Assembly (NCBI GenBank): GCA_910579575.1 | Contig: CAJTUM010000002.1 | Coordinates: forward strand, 62,001 to 126,000 | Length of the DNA: 64,000 nucleotides | Source: an uncultured Eubacteriales bacterium | GTDB taxonomy: Bacteria; Bacillota; Clostridia; Oscillospirales; Butyricicoccaceae | Reading direction: 5' to 3' | Shown here: positions 43,282-52,802 of the stretch, piece by piece | Layout of the letters: every line of letters begins with the position of its first letter | Position numbering within the stretch: position 1 is the stretch's first letter | Notes under the pieces: model-generated | Seen by the model: only the letters and a program-made list of their open reading frames with translations | Database searches by the model: none | What the model was told of the DNA's origin: nothing | Position numbers and translations under genes: made by a program

Positions 43282-43723
43282 GGCCTTGCGCCTCCTCTCC
43301 GGTCTGCCAAGCTGTTTCCAGTTCAAAAAGGGGCTGAGCCCCGCCGCTTTGCCACACCTGCACCTTAGCCATGGCCAGGCCGGGCAACTCGGTTTCCATG
43401 GGCTGAACCGTCAGCCGATATTCATATTCCCGGCTGTCGCAGGGGGTCCAATCGGCGTTGTAAATCGCCTCCAGAACGTTGTCGTCCGCCGAAAATCCGA
43501 CCGAAAGCTCCATCAGTCGAGCGGCCTGCTCCGCGTCTCCCTCCGCATAACGAACGGCCTCCGCCGCTGTTTGACACAGGTTGACCGCCCGGTCCCGAGC
43601 GTCGCTGCGGGCGGAAATGGCGTCGGATTTGACAAACGCCTGAAGACAAAGGGCCGCCGCCAAGGCAAAGACCAAAATCATCACCATCTGCTCCATCAGA
43701 GCCAGAGGGGCTTTGCTTTTCAT
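43274..43723 (-). CDS. Prepilin-like protein with degenerate processing motif
   Basis: 149 residues. After M-K-S-K-A-P comes L-A-L-M-E-Q-M-V-M-I-L-V-F-A-L-A-A-A-L; if cleavage is before the first Leu, Glu falls at position +5 as in type IV prepilins, but the usual Gly at -1 is Pro. The remaining domain has an Ala-rich helix and a beta region with C-D-S. This is the best pilin candidate of the cluster. The start overlaps the stop of the upstream gene (ATGA). Confidence 0.6.
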   Translation of the reverse strand: MKSKAPLALMEQMVMILVFALAAALCLQAFVKSDAISARSDARDRAVNLCQTAAEAVRYAEGDAEQAARLMELSVGFSADDNVLEAIYNADWTPCDSREYEYRLTVQPMETELPGLAMAKVQVWQSGGAQPLFELETAWQTGEEAQGHE

Positions 43724-44202
43724 GCCCCCGCCTCCTCTCCGCCCCGCAGGGACAACAGCAAGACGTCCGCCTGGCCCTGGGCGTCCTCCATATTGACGGT
43801 CAGCAATCCGTCTTCCAAAGAAAAATCCAGCGATTGAACGGCGATCACCGGATCGCCGTCCGCCAGGGCCAGGCCGTCGTCGCCGGAGGAATAGAGCTCG
43901 GCGATATACCCGTCATAATAATAAACCCAAGTGAAATATCCTTCGGCGTCCTCCAAGCGCAGCGCGGAAGCGCCGCCGAAATCCTCCACCGTCACGGCGC
44001 CCTGCCGGTCCGCCTGGCGGACCCGGGCGGCGATATATTGCAGACCCGTGCGCCTGTCATAGGCGGTCAGATCCCGTTGGGTCAGGCGGCGATAAGCGCC
44101 CGCCCCGGACAGAAGCACCGACAGCACGCAGGCGGCAAAAATGCCGAACAAAAGCAAAGCCGCCAGGCCGTCGATATTGTGTTTGACCGTTCGCTGCTTC
44201 AT
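43720..44202 (-). CDS. DUF4860-like pilus-cluster protein
   Basis: 160 residues. A polar N-terminus (K-Q-R-T-V-K-H-N-I-D-G), one hydrophobic helix (about 13-33), and an outer beta-rich domain with Y-D-R-R-T-G-L-Q-Y-I-A-A-R-V-R-Q-A-D. I recall this architecture as DUF4860, found beside type II secretion F proteins in Clostridia. Probably a pseudopilin-like subunit. Both ends overlap their neighbours by four bases, so the whole cluster is tightly coupled. Confidence 0.65.
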   Translation of the reverse strand: MKQRTVKHNIDGLAALLLFGIFAACVLSVLLSGAGAYRRLTQRDLTAYDRRTGLQYIAARVRQADRQGAVTVEDFGGASALRLEDAEGYFTWVYYYDGYIAELYSSGDDGLALADGDPVIAVQSLDFSLEDGLLTVNMEDAQGQADVLLLSLRGGEEAGA

Positions 44203-44522
44203 GGCTGATTCTCCAAAATCGTAATATCCGGCATCAAGTTTTCGGCGAAAATATCATAGTGGACGGTGTATCGCCGGCTGTCGATCTGCACGCCGTAATG
44301 CTGCTGCAAATATTCCAGAGTGGGGGGATAAGCGCCCTCGGCGGCATAGCAGGCCACGCAGCCTCGGCGCAGGGCCTGCTCCAGCTGACGCAGGTCCTCG
44401 GTCTGCCGGCCGGATTCCAGGCTGTTGAGAGCCGAAGCGAAGATTAGCAGCGCGGCGGCTGCCGCTGCCGGCAGCAGCATGATCCCCAAAGCCGCCCGCA
44501 GGCGGGATTTTCTTTTTTTCAT
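44199..44522 (-). CDS. Small pseudopilin-like membrane protein
   Basis: 107 residues. Basic start M-K-K-R-K-S-R-L-R, one Ala/Leu-rich membrane helix (about 10-32), then a short outer domain with C-V-A-C-Y and the segment Y-P-P-T-L-E-Y-L-Q-Q-H-Y-G, which resembles the periplasmic part of type II/IV pseudopilins. Glu5 of the prepilin motif is absent. It lies between the F protein and the DUF4860-like gene. Confidence 0.6.
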   Translation of the reverse strand: MKKRKSRLRAALGIMLLPAAAAAALLIFASALNSLESGRQTEDLRQLEQALRRGCVACYAAEGAYPPTLEYLQQHYGVQIDSRRYTVHYDIFAENLMPDITILENQP

Positions 44523-44534
44523 GGCGCGCCCTCT

Positions 44535-45578
44535 TTAACCGATAGCGGCCATGATGTGCATCAGCGGCAGCATGACGGACAAAAGAATCAGCCCCACCAG
44601 CACAGAGCATACCAGCACCAGGGCCGGCTCCGCTCGGCTAACCTTTTCCTCCAGCGACAGCTCGCCGTCTTCTGTGAGCGCCTGAGCGATTTTATCCATC
44701 GCCGCGTCGCCGGCGCCGCTGCGCTGGGCCAGCTCCATCAGCCGGCACTGGGCGGCGGGCAACAAGCCGCTTTCCTTCAGGGCGGCGCCCAAAGCCTGGC
44801 CTTGGTCCAACCGAGCCCGGCAATCGGCGCAACGGCTTTTGGCCGCCGGGGTATCTTCCATCAGGCCGCCGGCCAGGTCCACCGCCTCTTCCAGGGGCAG
44901 GCCGCTGGCCATGCCCATGGCCAGGGCCTGGGCCAGCCGGGCGTCGTTCATTTTGCGGGATACGCCCTTATCCCCATGGCTTTTGCGCCACAGACCGAGG
45001 ATTTTTTCGCGAAAGCCGCCGGAAGCGGCGAAAGCGCCCAGAAAAGCGGCCAGCAACGCCAACAGAACCCAAAGGACGGGCATAGCGCCGTCCAACCAAC
45101 GGCCCAGCTGCAAAAGCCCGCCGGCCAAGCCGGAAAGCCGTCCTCCCAAGGAGGCGTAAACGTCGTCAAAGATCGGCAGCACCTTGACCAGCAGCACTGC
45201 GATGACGGCCAACATCAGCGCCAGCATGACCGCGGGATACAGCAAAGCGCTGCGGATACGCCGGTCCAGCCGAGCTCTGTTTTCATAGTAGCCGGCCAAG
45301 GAGGCCAGCGCCTCTTCCAGCCGACCAGAGCGCTCGCCCACCTCGATGAGGCCGCAGACATAAGCGGGCAGCCGCCCGGTTTGCCGCAGAGCCTCTGAAA
45401 GGGGGGCGCCGCCGTCCATTCTGTCGGCGGTTTGGGAGAGCATCTCCTTGAACCCGGGGTCGCTTTCCTCCGCCAGCAGAACCAGAGCGTCGCCGCTGGC
45501 GACGCCGGCCCGCAGCAGCAAGGAGAGCTCCAGGCACAGGGAGGCAATCTCCTCGTGAGATAAACCGTTCTTTTTCAT
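44535..45578 (-). CDS. Type II secretion/type IV pilus inner-membrane platform protein (GspF/PilC)
   Basis: 347 residues with two T2SF domains (about 8-130 and 205-330), each followed by hydrophobic segments: three membrane helices around 115-135, 165-190 and 315-340. G-V-A-S-G-D-A-L and E-R-S-G-R-L-E-E-A-L are typical. It forms the platform on which a pilus ATPase works. It is first in the cluster F-pseudopilins-pilT-sortase; its start ATG 45578 follows GGAG. Confidence 0.88.
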   Translation of the reverse strand: MKKNGLSHEEIASLCLELSLLLRAGVASGDALVLLAEESDPGFKEMLSQTADRMDGGAPLSEALRQTGRLPAYVCGLIEVGERSGRLEEALASLAGYYENRARLDRRIRSALLYPAVMLALMLAVIAVLLVKVLPIFDDVYASLGGRLSGLAGGLLQLGRWLDGAMPVLWVLLALLAAFLGAFAASGGFREKILGLWRKSHGDKGVSRKMNDARLAQALAMGMASGLPLEEAVDLAGGLMEDTPAAKSRCADCRARLDQGQALGAALKESGLLPAAQCRLMELAQRSGAGDAAMDKIAQALTEDGELSLEEKVSRAEPALVLVCSVLVGLILLSVMLPLMHIMAAIG

Positions 45579-45618
45579 CTCAATCTCCTTCTGTCAAAAA
45601 ATAATCGTGGAACAGCCC

Positions 45619-45652
45619 AAAAAATCGGGCCTGCGGAATCTTCCACAGGCCC
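45619..45652 (-). terminator. Terminator downstream of the transglutaminase lipoprotein gene
   Basis: On the minus strand GGGCCTGTGG pairs with CCGCAGGCCC around AAGATT and is followed by GATTTTTT. Confidence 0.8.
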
Positions 45653-45708
45653 AATTTTAACCCAATTTTGCCGATTCGTAAAGAGCAAACTTTCCTCCCG
45701 ATTCCGAA

Positions 45709-46743
45709 TCAATAGACGTACTTTGTGGTATAGTTGCTGCCGTCGCCGATATACTTCATCACAGACTCGCTGCTGTTGGAGGAAGAGGCGAAGGTGGGGT
45801 CCATCCGCTGCCAGGTGGAGCCGTTAAAATAGATGGCGCCGTCCACCCAGCCGGTTTCTGCCGTCCACACGCTGATCCAAGCGTGATAAGCCTGGCCGGC
45901 ATAGCCCACCACCAGCTTACAAGGCACGCCCTGGCTGCGAAGCATACCAGTCATCAAAGCGGCGTAATCGAAGCAAATACCCTTTTTGGAAGAGAGCACG
46001 GTATCCAACACAGGCAGATAGCCGCTCTTGACCGTTTCGGCCTTTTGCTGGTCATACGTCAAATTTTTGACCACGAAATCATAGATCTTTTCCACCTTCT
46101 GCAGCGGGTCGGAAACGCCGCCGGCCAGGCTCTGGGCCTGCTTGACGGTGTTAGGCGCGTTGCTGTAATCCACATACTGGTTGGGGCGGATGAAGGGGGC
46201 AAATTCGTCGGACAAAGCCACCTTGAAGGAGGCGTTGAGCACCTTGGCATATTTGGAACCCGAAGTGTTTTCAAATACGGTCACCGTATAATTGCCGTTG
46301 CCGTCCGACAGAGGGAAGGTGGTCCAAGCGCCGGCGGACAGGTCGTAGGTGTATTTGGTGGAAGGGCCGGACACTTGAACCTTCAGCCGCTTGCTGGTGG
46401 AGGCTGTGAAATTGACCATCACATAGCCGTCCTTGGTGTTGGAGTAATCGACGACGGCCTTATCGTTTTTCTCCACAGCCGTGCCGGAGGCCACTGGCGT
46501 GGTGGCGGAGCCCACCGCCGCAGGAGAAGAGGCCAAGGCCACAGCTTCATCCTCCAGGTCGATCTCTTCCATCTCTGTGATATCCACATAGACGGATTCG
46601 TCATAAACAGGGTCTGTTTCCACATAGGCAGAGTCGTCAAGGATCAGCTGCTCTTCCGATGTGTCCGTCGCCTGCTGACAGCCTGCCAACAAACCCAGGG
46701 CCAGCAGCAAGGGGATGGATCTTCTCAAATAATTCTTACGCAT
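45709..46743 (-). CDS. Transglutaminase-like lipoprotein
   Basis: 344 residues. Signal peptide with lipobox L-L-A-G-C; a long acidic and Ser/Thr/Ala-rich spacer (about 25-95); a beta domain; then a transglutaminase-like core with C257 (K-G-I-C-F-D-Y-A), H287 (Y-H-A-W-I-S-V) and D315 (R-M-D-P-T-F). Such extracellular proteins act as cysteine proteases or protein cross-linkers, or are inactive binding modules; the intact triad suggests activity. It is monocistronic, with GAGGTG before ATG 46743. Confidence 0.87.
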   Translation of the reverse strand: MRKNYLRRSIPLLLALGLLAGCQQATDTSEEQLILDDSAYVETDPVYDESVYVDITEMEEIDLEDEAVALASSPAAVGSATTPVASGTAVEKNDKAVVDYSNTKDGYVMVNFTASTSKRLKVQVSGPSTKYTYDLSAGAWTTFPLSDGNGNYTVTVFENTSGSKYAKVLNASFKVALSDEFAPFIRPNQYVDYSNAPNTVKQAQSLAGGVSDPLQKVEKIYDFVVKNLTYDQQKAETVKSGYLPVLDTVLSSKKGICFDYAALMTGMLRSQGVPCKLVVGYAGQAYHAWISVWTAETGWVDGAIYFNGSTWQRMDPTFASSSNSSESVMKYIGDGSNYTTKYVY

Positions 46744-47031
46744 AAAAACACCTCACTCTATTATACGTTTCCTTTTTCATCCTGTGAAGGCGGGGCCTTC
46801 CGGGGTTTCTGAGACCAGTATAACAGATGCCGCAAAAAAAGAAAAGTACTTTTTGAAAAAAATTTTCAAAAATCCAAAAAACCTGTATCCAGCCAGCGTC
46901 TCCGCAAGAATTGCGCATTGCAAAATAGCGCCGGGTATGATATCGTATTCATACCGTTTTAAATCATAAAGATGGAACAAGGCGCGCTGGGGAGCTTGGG
47001 GCGGGCCGGCGAAAGGGAGGCCAATGGAGAG
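46744..47031. other. Divergent intergenic region with AT-rich palindrome
   Basis: This region carries the start sites of the lipoprotein (minus) and SARP regulator (plus) genes. TTTTTGAAAA-aaa-TTTTCAAAAA (46851-46875) is a perfect AT palindrome that could be an operator. A TATGAT at about 46938 is a possible -10 of the plus gene; no convincing -35 is seen. Confidence 0.4.
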
Positions 47032-48231
47032 ATGCCGATACTGAAAGTACGGATGCTGGGCGAATTTTCATTTCAAAAGGGCGCTATGGAAATCAGCGAC
47101 GGCGGCAACCGCTCCAAAAAAGTGTGGCTGCTGCTGGCCTACATGGCGTTTTATCGGCGCCGGACTGTGACGCCCGGCGAGCTGACGACGCTGCTTTGGG
47201 GCGAGGGAGAAAAAAGCGCCAACCCCATGAACGCGCTGAAAACCATGTTCCACCGGGCCAGAGCCTGCTTGGATAGGTTGGGCGGCGGCTTAGGCCGCCA
47301 GATCATCGTCCGCCAGGAAGGCTTTTACGCCTGGAACTTGGAAATCCCCATGGAGCTGGACGTGGACGAATTTGAAGCTCTGCGCCAGGCCGGCGCCGAA
47401 GCGGCGGACGACGAAACCCGGCTGGATTGCTGGACGAAAGCGCTGGATATCTACAAAGGGGATTTTTTATCCAAGCTGGCCTATGAGCCCTGGGTGGCGC
47501 CGATGGCCGCCCATTACCATAATCTCTATATTCAAACCGTGTTGGACACGGCGGATTTGCTGGAAAAAGAGGGGCGCTGGTCTGAAATAGAGACTCTGTG
47601 CCGCTCCGCGCTGAAACACGAGCCCTACCTGGAAGAGATCTATCTGCGGCTGATGCGGGCCCTGCTGCAGCAGGAAGACCGACAGGGCGCCGTCGTCGTC
47701 TATGAGAAGATGAGCGAGCTGCTGCTTTCCGCCTTTGGCGTGATGCCCTCCGACGAGCTGCGAGCCCTTTACCGCGAAGCCGCCCGCTCGCTGAACAAGC
47801 GGGTTCTTTCCATGGAGGAGATGCTGGAGCAGCTGCGGGAGCCGCCTGCCGGCGGCGCTTTATTCTGCGATTATGATTTTTTCAAAACGATTTACCATTC
47901 TTACGCCCGCTTGATGGAGCGCAGCGGCGACGCGGCCCATCTGGCGCTGGTGACGGCCGAAGCGCCCGGCGGCGGAGAGCTGCCCCGGCGCAGCCTGGAC
48001 CGAGTGATGGACAATCTACAGCAGCTAATCGGCCAGAATCTGCGCCGAGGCGACGTGGCCTGCCGGTGCGGCTTAGCCCAATTTTTGCTGCTGCTGCCCC
48101 AGGCCAATTATGAAAACAGCCGGAGGATCGCCGACCGCATTACCAAAGCTTTCGCCCGGCAATACCCCCACTCCCCCGCCGTGCTGCGGGCCTCGGTCCA
48201 CCCCATGCAGCCCCCCGGCGAAGGGGCATAG
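47032..48231 (+). CDS. SARP/BTAD-type transcriptional regulator with degenerate GGDEF-like domain
   Basis: 399 residues. Residues 1-100: OmpR-like winged helix (L-G-E-F-S-F then K-K-V-W-L-L-L-A-Y-M); residues 105-255: BTAD helical repeats (V-D-E-F-E-A-L, Y-K-G-D-F-L); residues 275-395: a GGDEF-like fold, R-R-G-D-V-A-C-R-C346-G-L-A-Q-F351-L-L-L-L-P, where the GGDEF signature is replaced by C-G-L-A-Q-F, so no diguanylate synthesis is expected. It may sense a nucleotide or act as a dimer module. ATG 47032 has AAAGGGAGG 11 bases upstream. Targets unknown. Confidence 0.8.
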   Translation: MPILKVRMLGEFSFQKGAMEISDGGNRSKKVWLLLAYMAFYRRRTVTPGELTTLLWGEGEKSANPMNALKTMFHRARACLDRLGGGLGRQIIVRQEGFYAWNLEIPMELDVDEFEALRQAGAEAADDETRLDCWTKALDIYKGDFLSKLAYEPWVAPMAAHYHNLYIQTVLDTADLLEKEGRWSEIETLCRSALKHEPYLEEIYLRLMRALLQQEDRQGAVVVYEKMSELLLSAFGVMPSDELRALYREAARSLNKRVLSMEEMLEQLREPPAGGALFCDYDFFKTIYHSYARLMERSGDAAHLALVTAEAPGGGELPRRSLDRVMDNLQQLIGQNLRRGDVACRCGLAQFLLLLPQANYENSRRIADRITKAFARQYPHSPAVLRASVHPMQPPGEGA

Positions 48232-48331
48232 CAGGCGCCCAAAGGGAAAACCGGCAAACGCCCGGAGAAAAAACAATAAAGCCGCCGCCTGAAAATAAAC
48301 GGAATCAGCGCAAAGAGCCCAAAAAAACAGA

Positions 48332-48373
48332 CAGCCCCCTGAAGCGGGATTTTCCCCGCTTCAGGGGGCTTTG
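48332..48373. terminator. Bidirectional terminator between SARP gene and metK
   Basis: AGCCCCCTGAAGCGGG pairs with CCCGCTTCAGGGGGCT around ATTTTC, a perfect 16-bp stem between converging genes; T-rich on both sides only weakly. Confidence 0.75.
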
Positions 48374-48432
48374 CGCCGTCCGCTCCGTTCTGCGCGGCCT
48401 GAACCCTCTCCTGTCCAATAGGACGCGGGCCG

Positions 48433-49614
48433 TTATCCCTGGACGGCTTGGCGCAGAGCTTCGGCCTTGTCGCATTGCTCCCAGGTAAATTCCGGCTCAT
48501 TGCGGCCGAAATGGCCGTAGGCGGAGGTTTTTTGGAAGATGGGCCGCCGCAGATTCAGCGCGTTGATGATGGCGGTGGGGCGCAGATCAAAGCACTGACG
48601 CACAGCTTTTTCGATGGCCTCCGCCGGCGCCGTCTCCGTGCCAAAAGTCTCCACCAAGGCGGACACGGGTTGGGCCACGCCAATGGCATAGCTGAGCTGC
48701 ACTTCGCATTTTTTGGCCAGGCCGGCGGCCACAATGTTTTTGGCCACATACCGCGCCATATAAGCGCCGGAACGGTCTACCTTGGTGGGGTCCTTCCCGG
48801 AAAAGGCGCCGCCGCCGTGGCGGGCGTATCCGCCATAGGTGTCCACAATGATTTTTCGGCCCGTCAGGCCGCTGTCTCCGGCGGGGCCGCCGATGACGAA
48901 CCGGCCAGTAGGGTTGATGTAATATTTGGTATTTTCATCCAGCAGCTCTGCAGGAATCGCCTGGCGGATCACCAGCTCCAGCAGATCCCGGCGCAGCTGA
49001 TCCATCTCCACATCCGGGCTGTGCTGGGTGGAAAGCACCACTGTTTCCACTCGGACGGGCTTGTCGTCCTGGTATTCCACCGTCACCTGCGCCTTGCCGT
49101 CGGGGCGCAGGTAATCCAGCAACCCCTCTTTGCGGACCTGAGTCAGCCGGCGGCACAGAGCGTGAGCCAGCATGATGGGCATGGGCATCAGCTCGGGGGT
49201 CTCGTCGCAGGCATAGCCAAACATCATGCCTTGGTCGCCGGCGCCGTTGTCCTCTTCCCCGCCGCCTTGAGCCTTCGCTTCCAGAGATTGATCCACGCCC
49301 ATGGCGATATCGCCGGACTGCTCGTCGATGGCGGTGAGCACGGCGCAGGTCTGGCAATCAAAGCCGAATTTTGCCCGGTCGTAACCGATTTCCCGGGCCG
49401 CCTGCCGGGCGATTTTGGGGATATCCACATAGCAATGCGTAGTGATTTCGCCCATCACCAAAATCATGCCGGTGGTACAGGCCGTCTCACAGGCCACTCG
49501 GGCGTTTGGGTCCTGCGCGATGATGGCGTCCAGCACTGCGTCGGAAATCCGGTCGCACAGTTTATCGGGATGCCCCTCCGTCACCGATTCCGAAGTAAAA
49601 TATCTTTTTTCCAT
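48433..49614 (-). CDS. metK: S-adenosylmethionine synthase
   Basis: 393 residues, standard length. Signatures: E-G-H-P-D-K-L-C-D near the start, D-Q-G-M-M-F-G-Y-A-C, and G-G-G-A-F-S-G-K-D-P-T-K-V-D-R-S. It makes SAM from methionine and ATP in the cytosol. A SAM-I riboswitch with terminator precedes it, giving feedback control. The SAM-consuming enzymes in the window (RimO, MtaB, PrmC, HemZ) and the MTA/SAH deaminase depend on its product. Confidence 0.98.
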   Translation of the reverse strand: MEKRYFTSESVTEGHPDKLCDRISDAVLDAIIAQDPNARVACETACTTGMILVMGEITTHCYVDIPKIARQAAREIGYDRAKFGFDCQTCAVLTAIDEQSGDIAMGVDQSLEAKAQGGGEEDNGAGDQGMMFGYACDETPELMPMPIMLAHALCRRLTQVRKEGLLDYLRPDGKAQVTVEYQDDKPVRVETVVLSTQHSPDVEMDQLRRDLLELVIRQAIPAELLDENTKYYINPTGRFVIGGPAGDSGLTGRKIIVDTYGGYARHGGGAFSGKDPTKVDRSGAYMARYVAKNIVAAGLAKKCEVQLSYAIGVAQPVSALVETFGTETAPAEAIEKAVRQCFDLRPTAIINALNLRRPIFQKTSAYGHFGRNEPEFTWEQCDKAEALRQAVQG

Positions 49615-49649
49615 TGTCGTTCCGTCCTTTCTTTCCTAACGCCAGGCGA

Positions 49650-49795
49650 CAAAAAACGCGCCCCCTGCCGGCGGCGCGTTGATTTTTGGTGATTTCCTCA
49701 TCTTTCGATTCACTACCGCCGGATTTGGCACCTTGCAAAATGCAGGTTGCCGGGCTTCATCGGGCCGTTCCCTCCGCCGCTCTTGATAAGGTTAT
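49650..49795 (-). promoter_or_regulatory. SAM-I (S-box) riboswitch of metK with terminator
   Basis: On the minus strand: CTTATCAAGAG (P1 5' side and kink-turn start, about 49790), GGCGGAGGGA, GCCCGATGAAGCCCGGCAAC, GGTGCCAAATCC, then GAAAGATGAG closing P1 (about 49695). This is the classic S-box core. The expression platform is AACGCGCC / GGGCGCGTT followed by a T run (49680-49650), 36 bases before metK. SAM binding should favour termination (established for the class). Confidence 0.95.
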
Positions 49796-49811
49796 AAAAT
49801 TGTCTGAGCCT

Positions 49812-49840
49812 ATGTTACACCAAGCCCGCTTGTTTGTCAA
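49812..49840 (-). promoter_or_regulatory. metK promoter
   Basis: On the minus strand TTGACA (49840-49835) and TAACAT (49817-49812), 17 bases apart, about 20 bases before the riboswitch aptamer. Confidence 0.7.
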
Positions 49841-50016
49841 GGCCAAAAAATAGGCCTCAGCTCCTCCCAAAATTGCCGGTTCTGCATCTTTTTCGTGTCG
49901 TTTCTGTAAAGAGTGGGAACACTATCTGGACGGAAGGCGACGGCCTATGGTATGATATTTTTATTGATTTTGGACCAATATCCAGGCTTTGGCCTGGTAA
50001 AAAAGGAGCGATAACC

Positions 50017-51855
<1,839 letters not shown>

Positions 51856-52217
51856 AACCGGCGGCCAAAAAACCATGGCAGGATTGAAAATCGCTCTGCC
51901 GAGATTGCGCGGACAGAGAGCGCAGAAAGCGGGCGACGGCGAAGAAGGCCGGGAAGAGGCGGCGAGAGGACGATTGGCCGACCAAGCGCTGCCGATGGAG
52001 CAAACCGCCAAATATGCAAAGCCTTCTCTGGGCAAGCGAAACGGCTGACTGAAGAATCAAATGGTTAACAAGCGCAAAATTCCCCCAGCGCGGTTTTGGC
52101 AGACCGCGCTGGGGGAATTTTTATTTCCCTTTTTCTGCATTTTCTTGCTCTTTTACTCGCTGTTCCCCTCCTCTTTTGCCTTCCGGTTTCCTCTCTTCCG
52201 ATTTTTTCATTTGTCTC
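51856..52217. other. Intergenic region after ftsH
   Basis: It contains the terminator at 52077-52122. I see no supported gene; a 57-codon frame (51875-52048) has no ribosome site. Confidence 0.5.
52077..52122 (+). terminator. Terminator downstream of ftsH
   Basis: AAATTCCCCCAGCGCGGT pairs with ACCGCGCTGGGGGAATTT around an 8-base loop and ends in TTTTT. Confidence 0.85.
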
Positions 52218-52270
52218 TTGACAAAAGTCCGAATTCAGACTATATTGTTAAGAGTCCGAATTCGGATACT
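52218..52270 (+). promoter_or_regulatory. marR promoter with two tandem palindromic operators
   Basis: TTGACA (52218-52223) and TATATT (52241-52246) are 17 bases apart. Two copies of the palindromic box AGTCCGAATTCnGA (52226-52241 and 52253-52270), each centred on GAATTC and 27 bases apart, cover the spacer and the transcription start. This is the expected layout for autorepression by the following MarR protein. Confidence 0.75.
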
Positions 52271-52296
52271 ATATCAAGGGAGGCTCTGTTTCTGCT

Positions 52297-52761
52297 ATGG
52301 AATCCACCGACGACCTAAAAGAACAAGTGCGACAGCTGACCCAGCTGGATCAGCGGCTAAACCAGATTTACCACGCTATGTCGTTGCGCTGCGGCCTTTC
52401 CGACGCGGCCCATTGCATCCTTTACGCCGTATACGACGCCTCCCAGCCCTATACGCAGCAAGATCTTTGCCAAGCGTGGTCTTATTCCAAGCAAACCGTT
52501 CATTCCGCCGTGGCTCTTTTGCGCCAACGGGGTTATGTGACGTTGCGTCCCTTGGCAAAGGGCCGCAACCAGAAAGCGGTAGAGCTGACAGAAGAGGGGC
52601 GACGCTTTTGCCAAGCCGCCGTCGTCCCCTTGCGGCAAGCTGAAATCCAAGCGTTTGCCCGGCTGACCATAGAGGAGCGGCAGACCTTTTTATCGCTCTA
52701 CCGCATACAACTCGATTATTTGCAGGAGGAAGTCCAAAAAATTCCTCGTTTTGAAGCGTAA
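52297..52761 (+). CDS. MarR family transcriptional regulator
   Basis: 154 residues. Helical N-terminus, a winged helix-turn-helix in the middle (Y-T-Q-Q-D-L-C-Q-A-W-S-Y-S-K-Q-T-V-H-S-A-V with wing R-P-L-A-K-G-R-N-Q-K-A-V-E-L-T-E-E-G), and dimerisation helices at both ends. It probably represses its own promoter and the MATE exporter 41 bases downstream until a ligand binds. GGGAGG lies 13 bases before ATG 52297, a rather long spacing. Confidence 0.88.
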   Translation: MESTDDLKEQVRQLTQLDQRLNQIYHAMSLRCGLSDAAHCILYAVYDASQPYTQQDLCQAWSYSKQTVHSAVALLRQRGYVTLRPLAKGRNQKAVELTEEGRRFCQAAVVPLRQAEIQAFARLTIEERQTFLSLYRIQLDYLQEEVQKIPRFEA

Positions 52762-52802
52762 CGGAACCAAAAATCTACCTTGCCCCAAAGGAGGGGGCGT
52801 TT

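Noticed and set aside
51875..52048. 57-codon basic frame after ftsH
   Set aside because: No ribosome site and no recognised similarity; more likely the ftsH 3' untranslated region.
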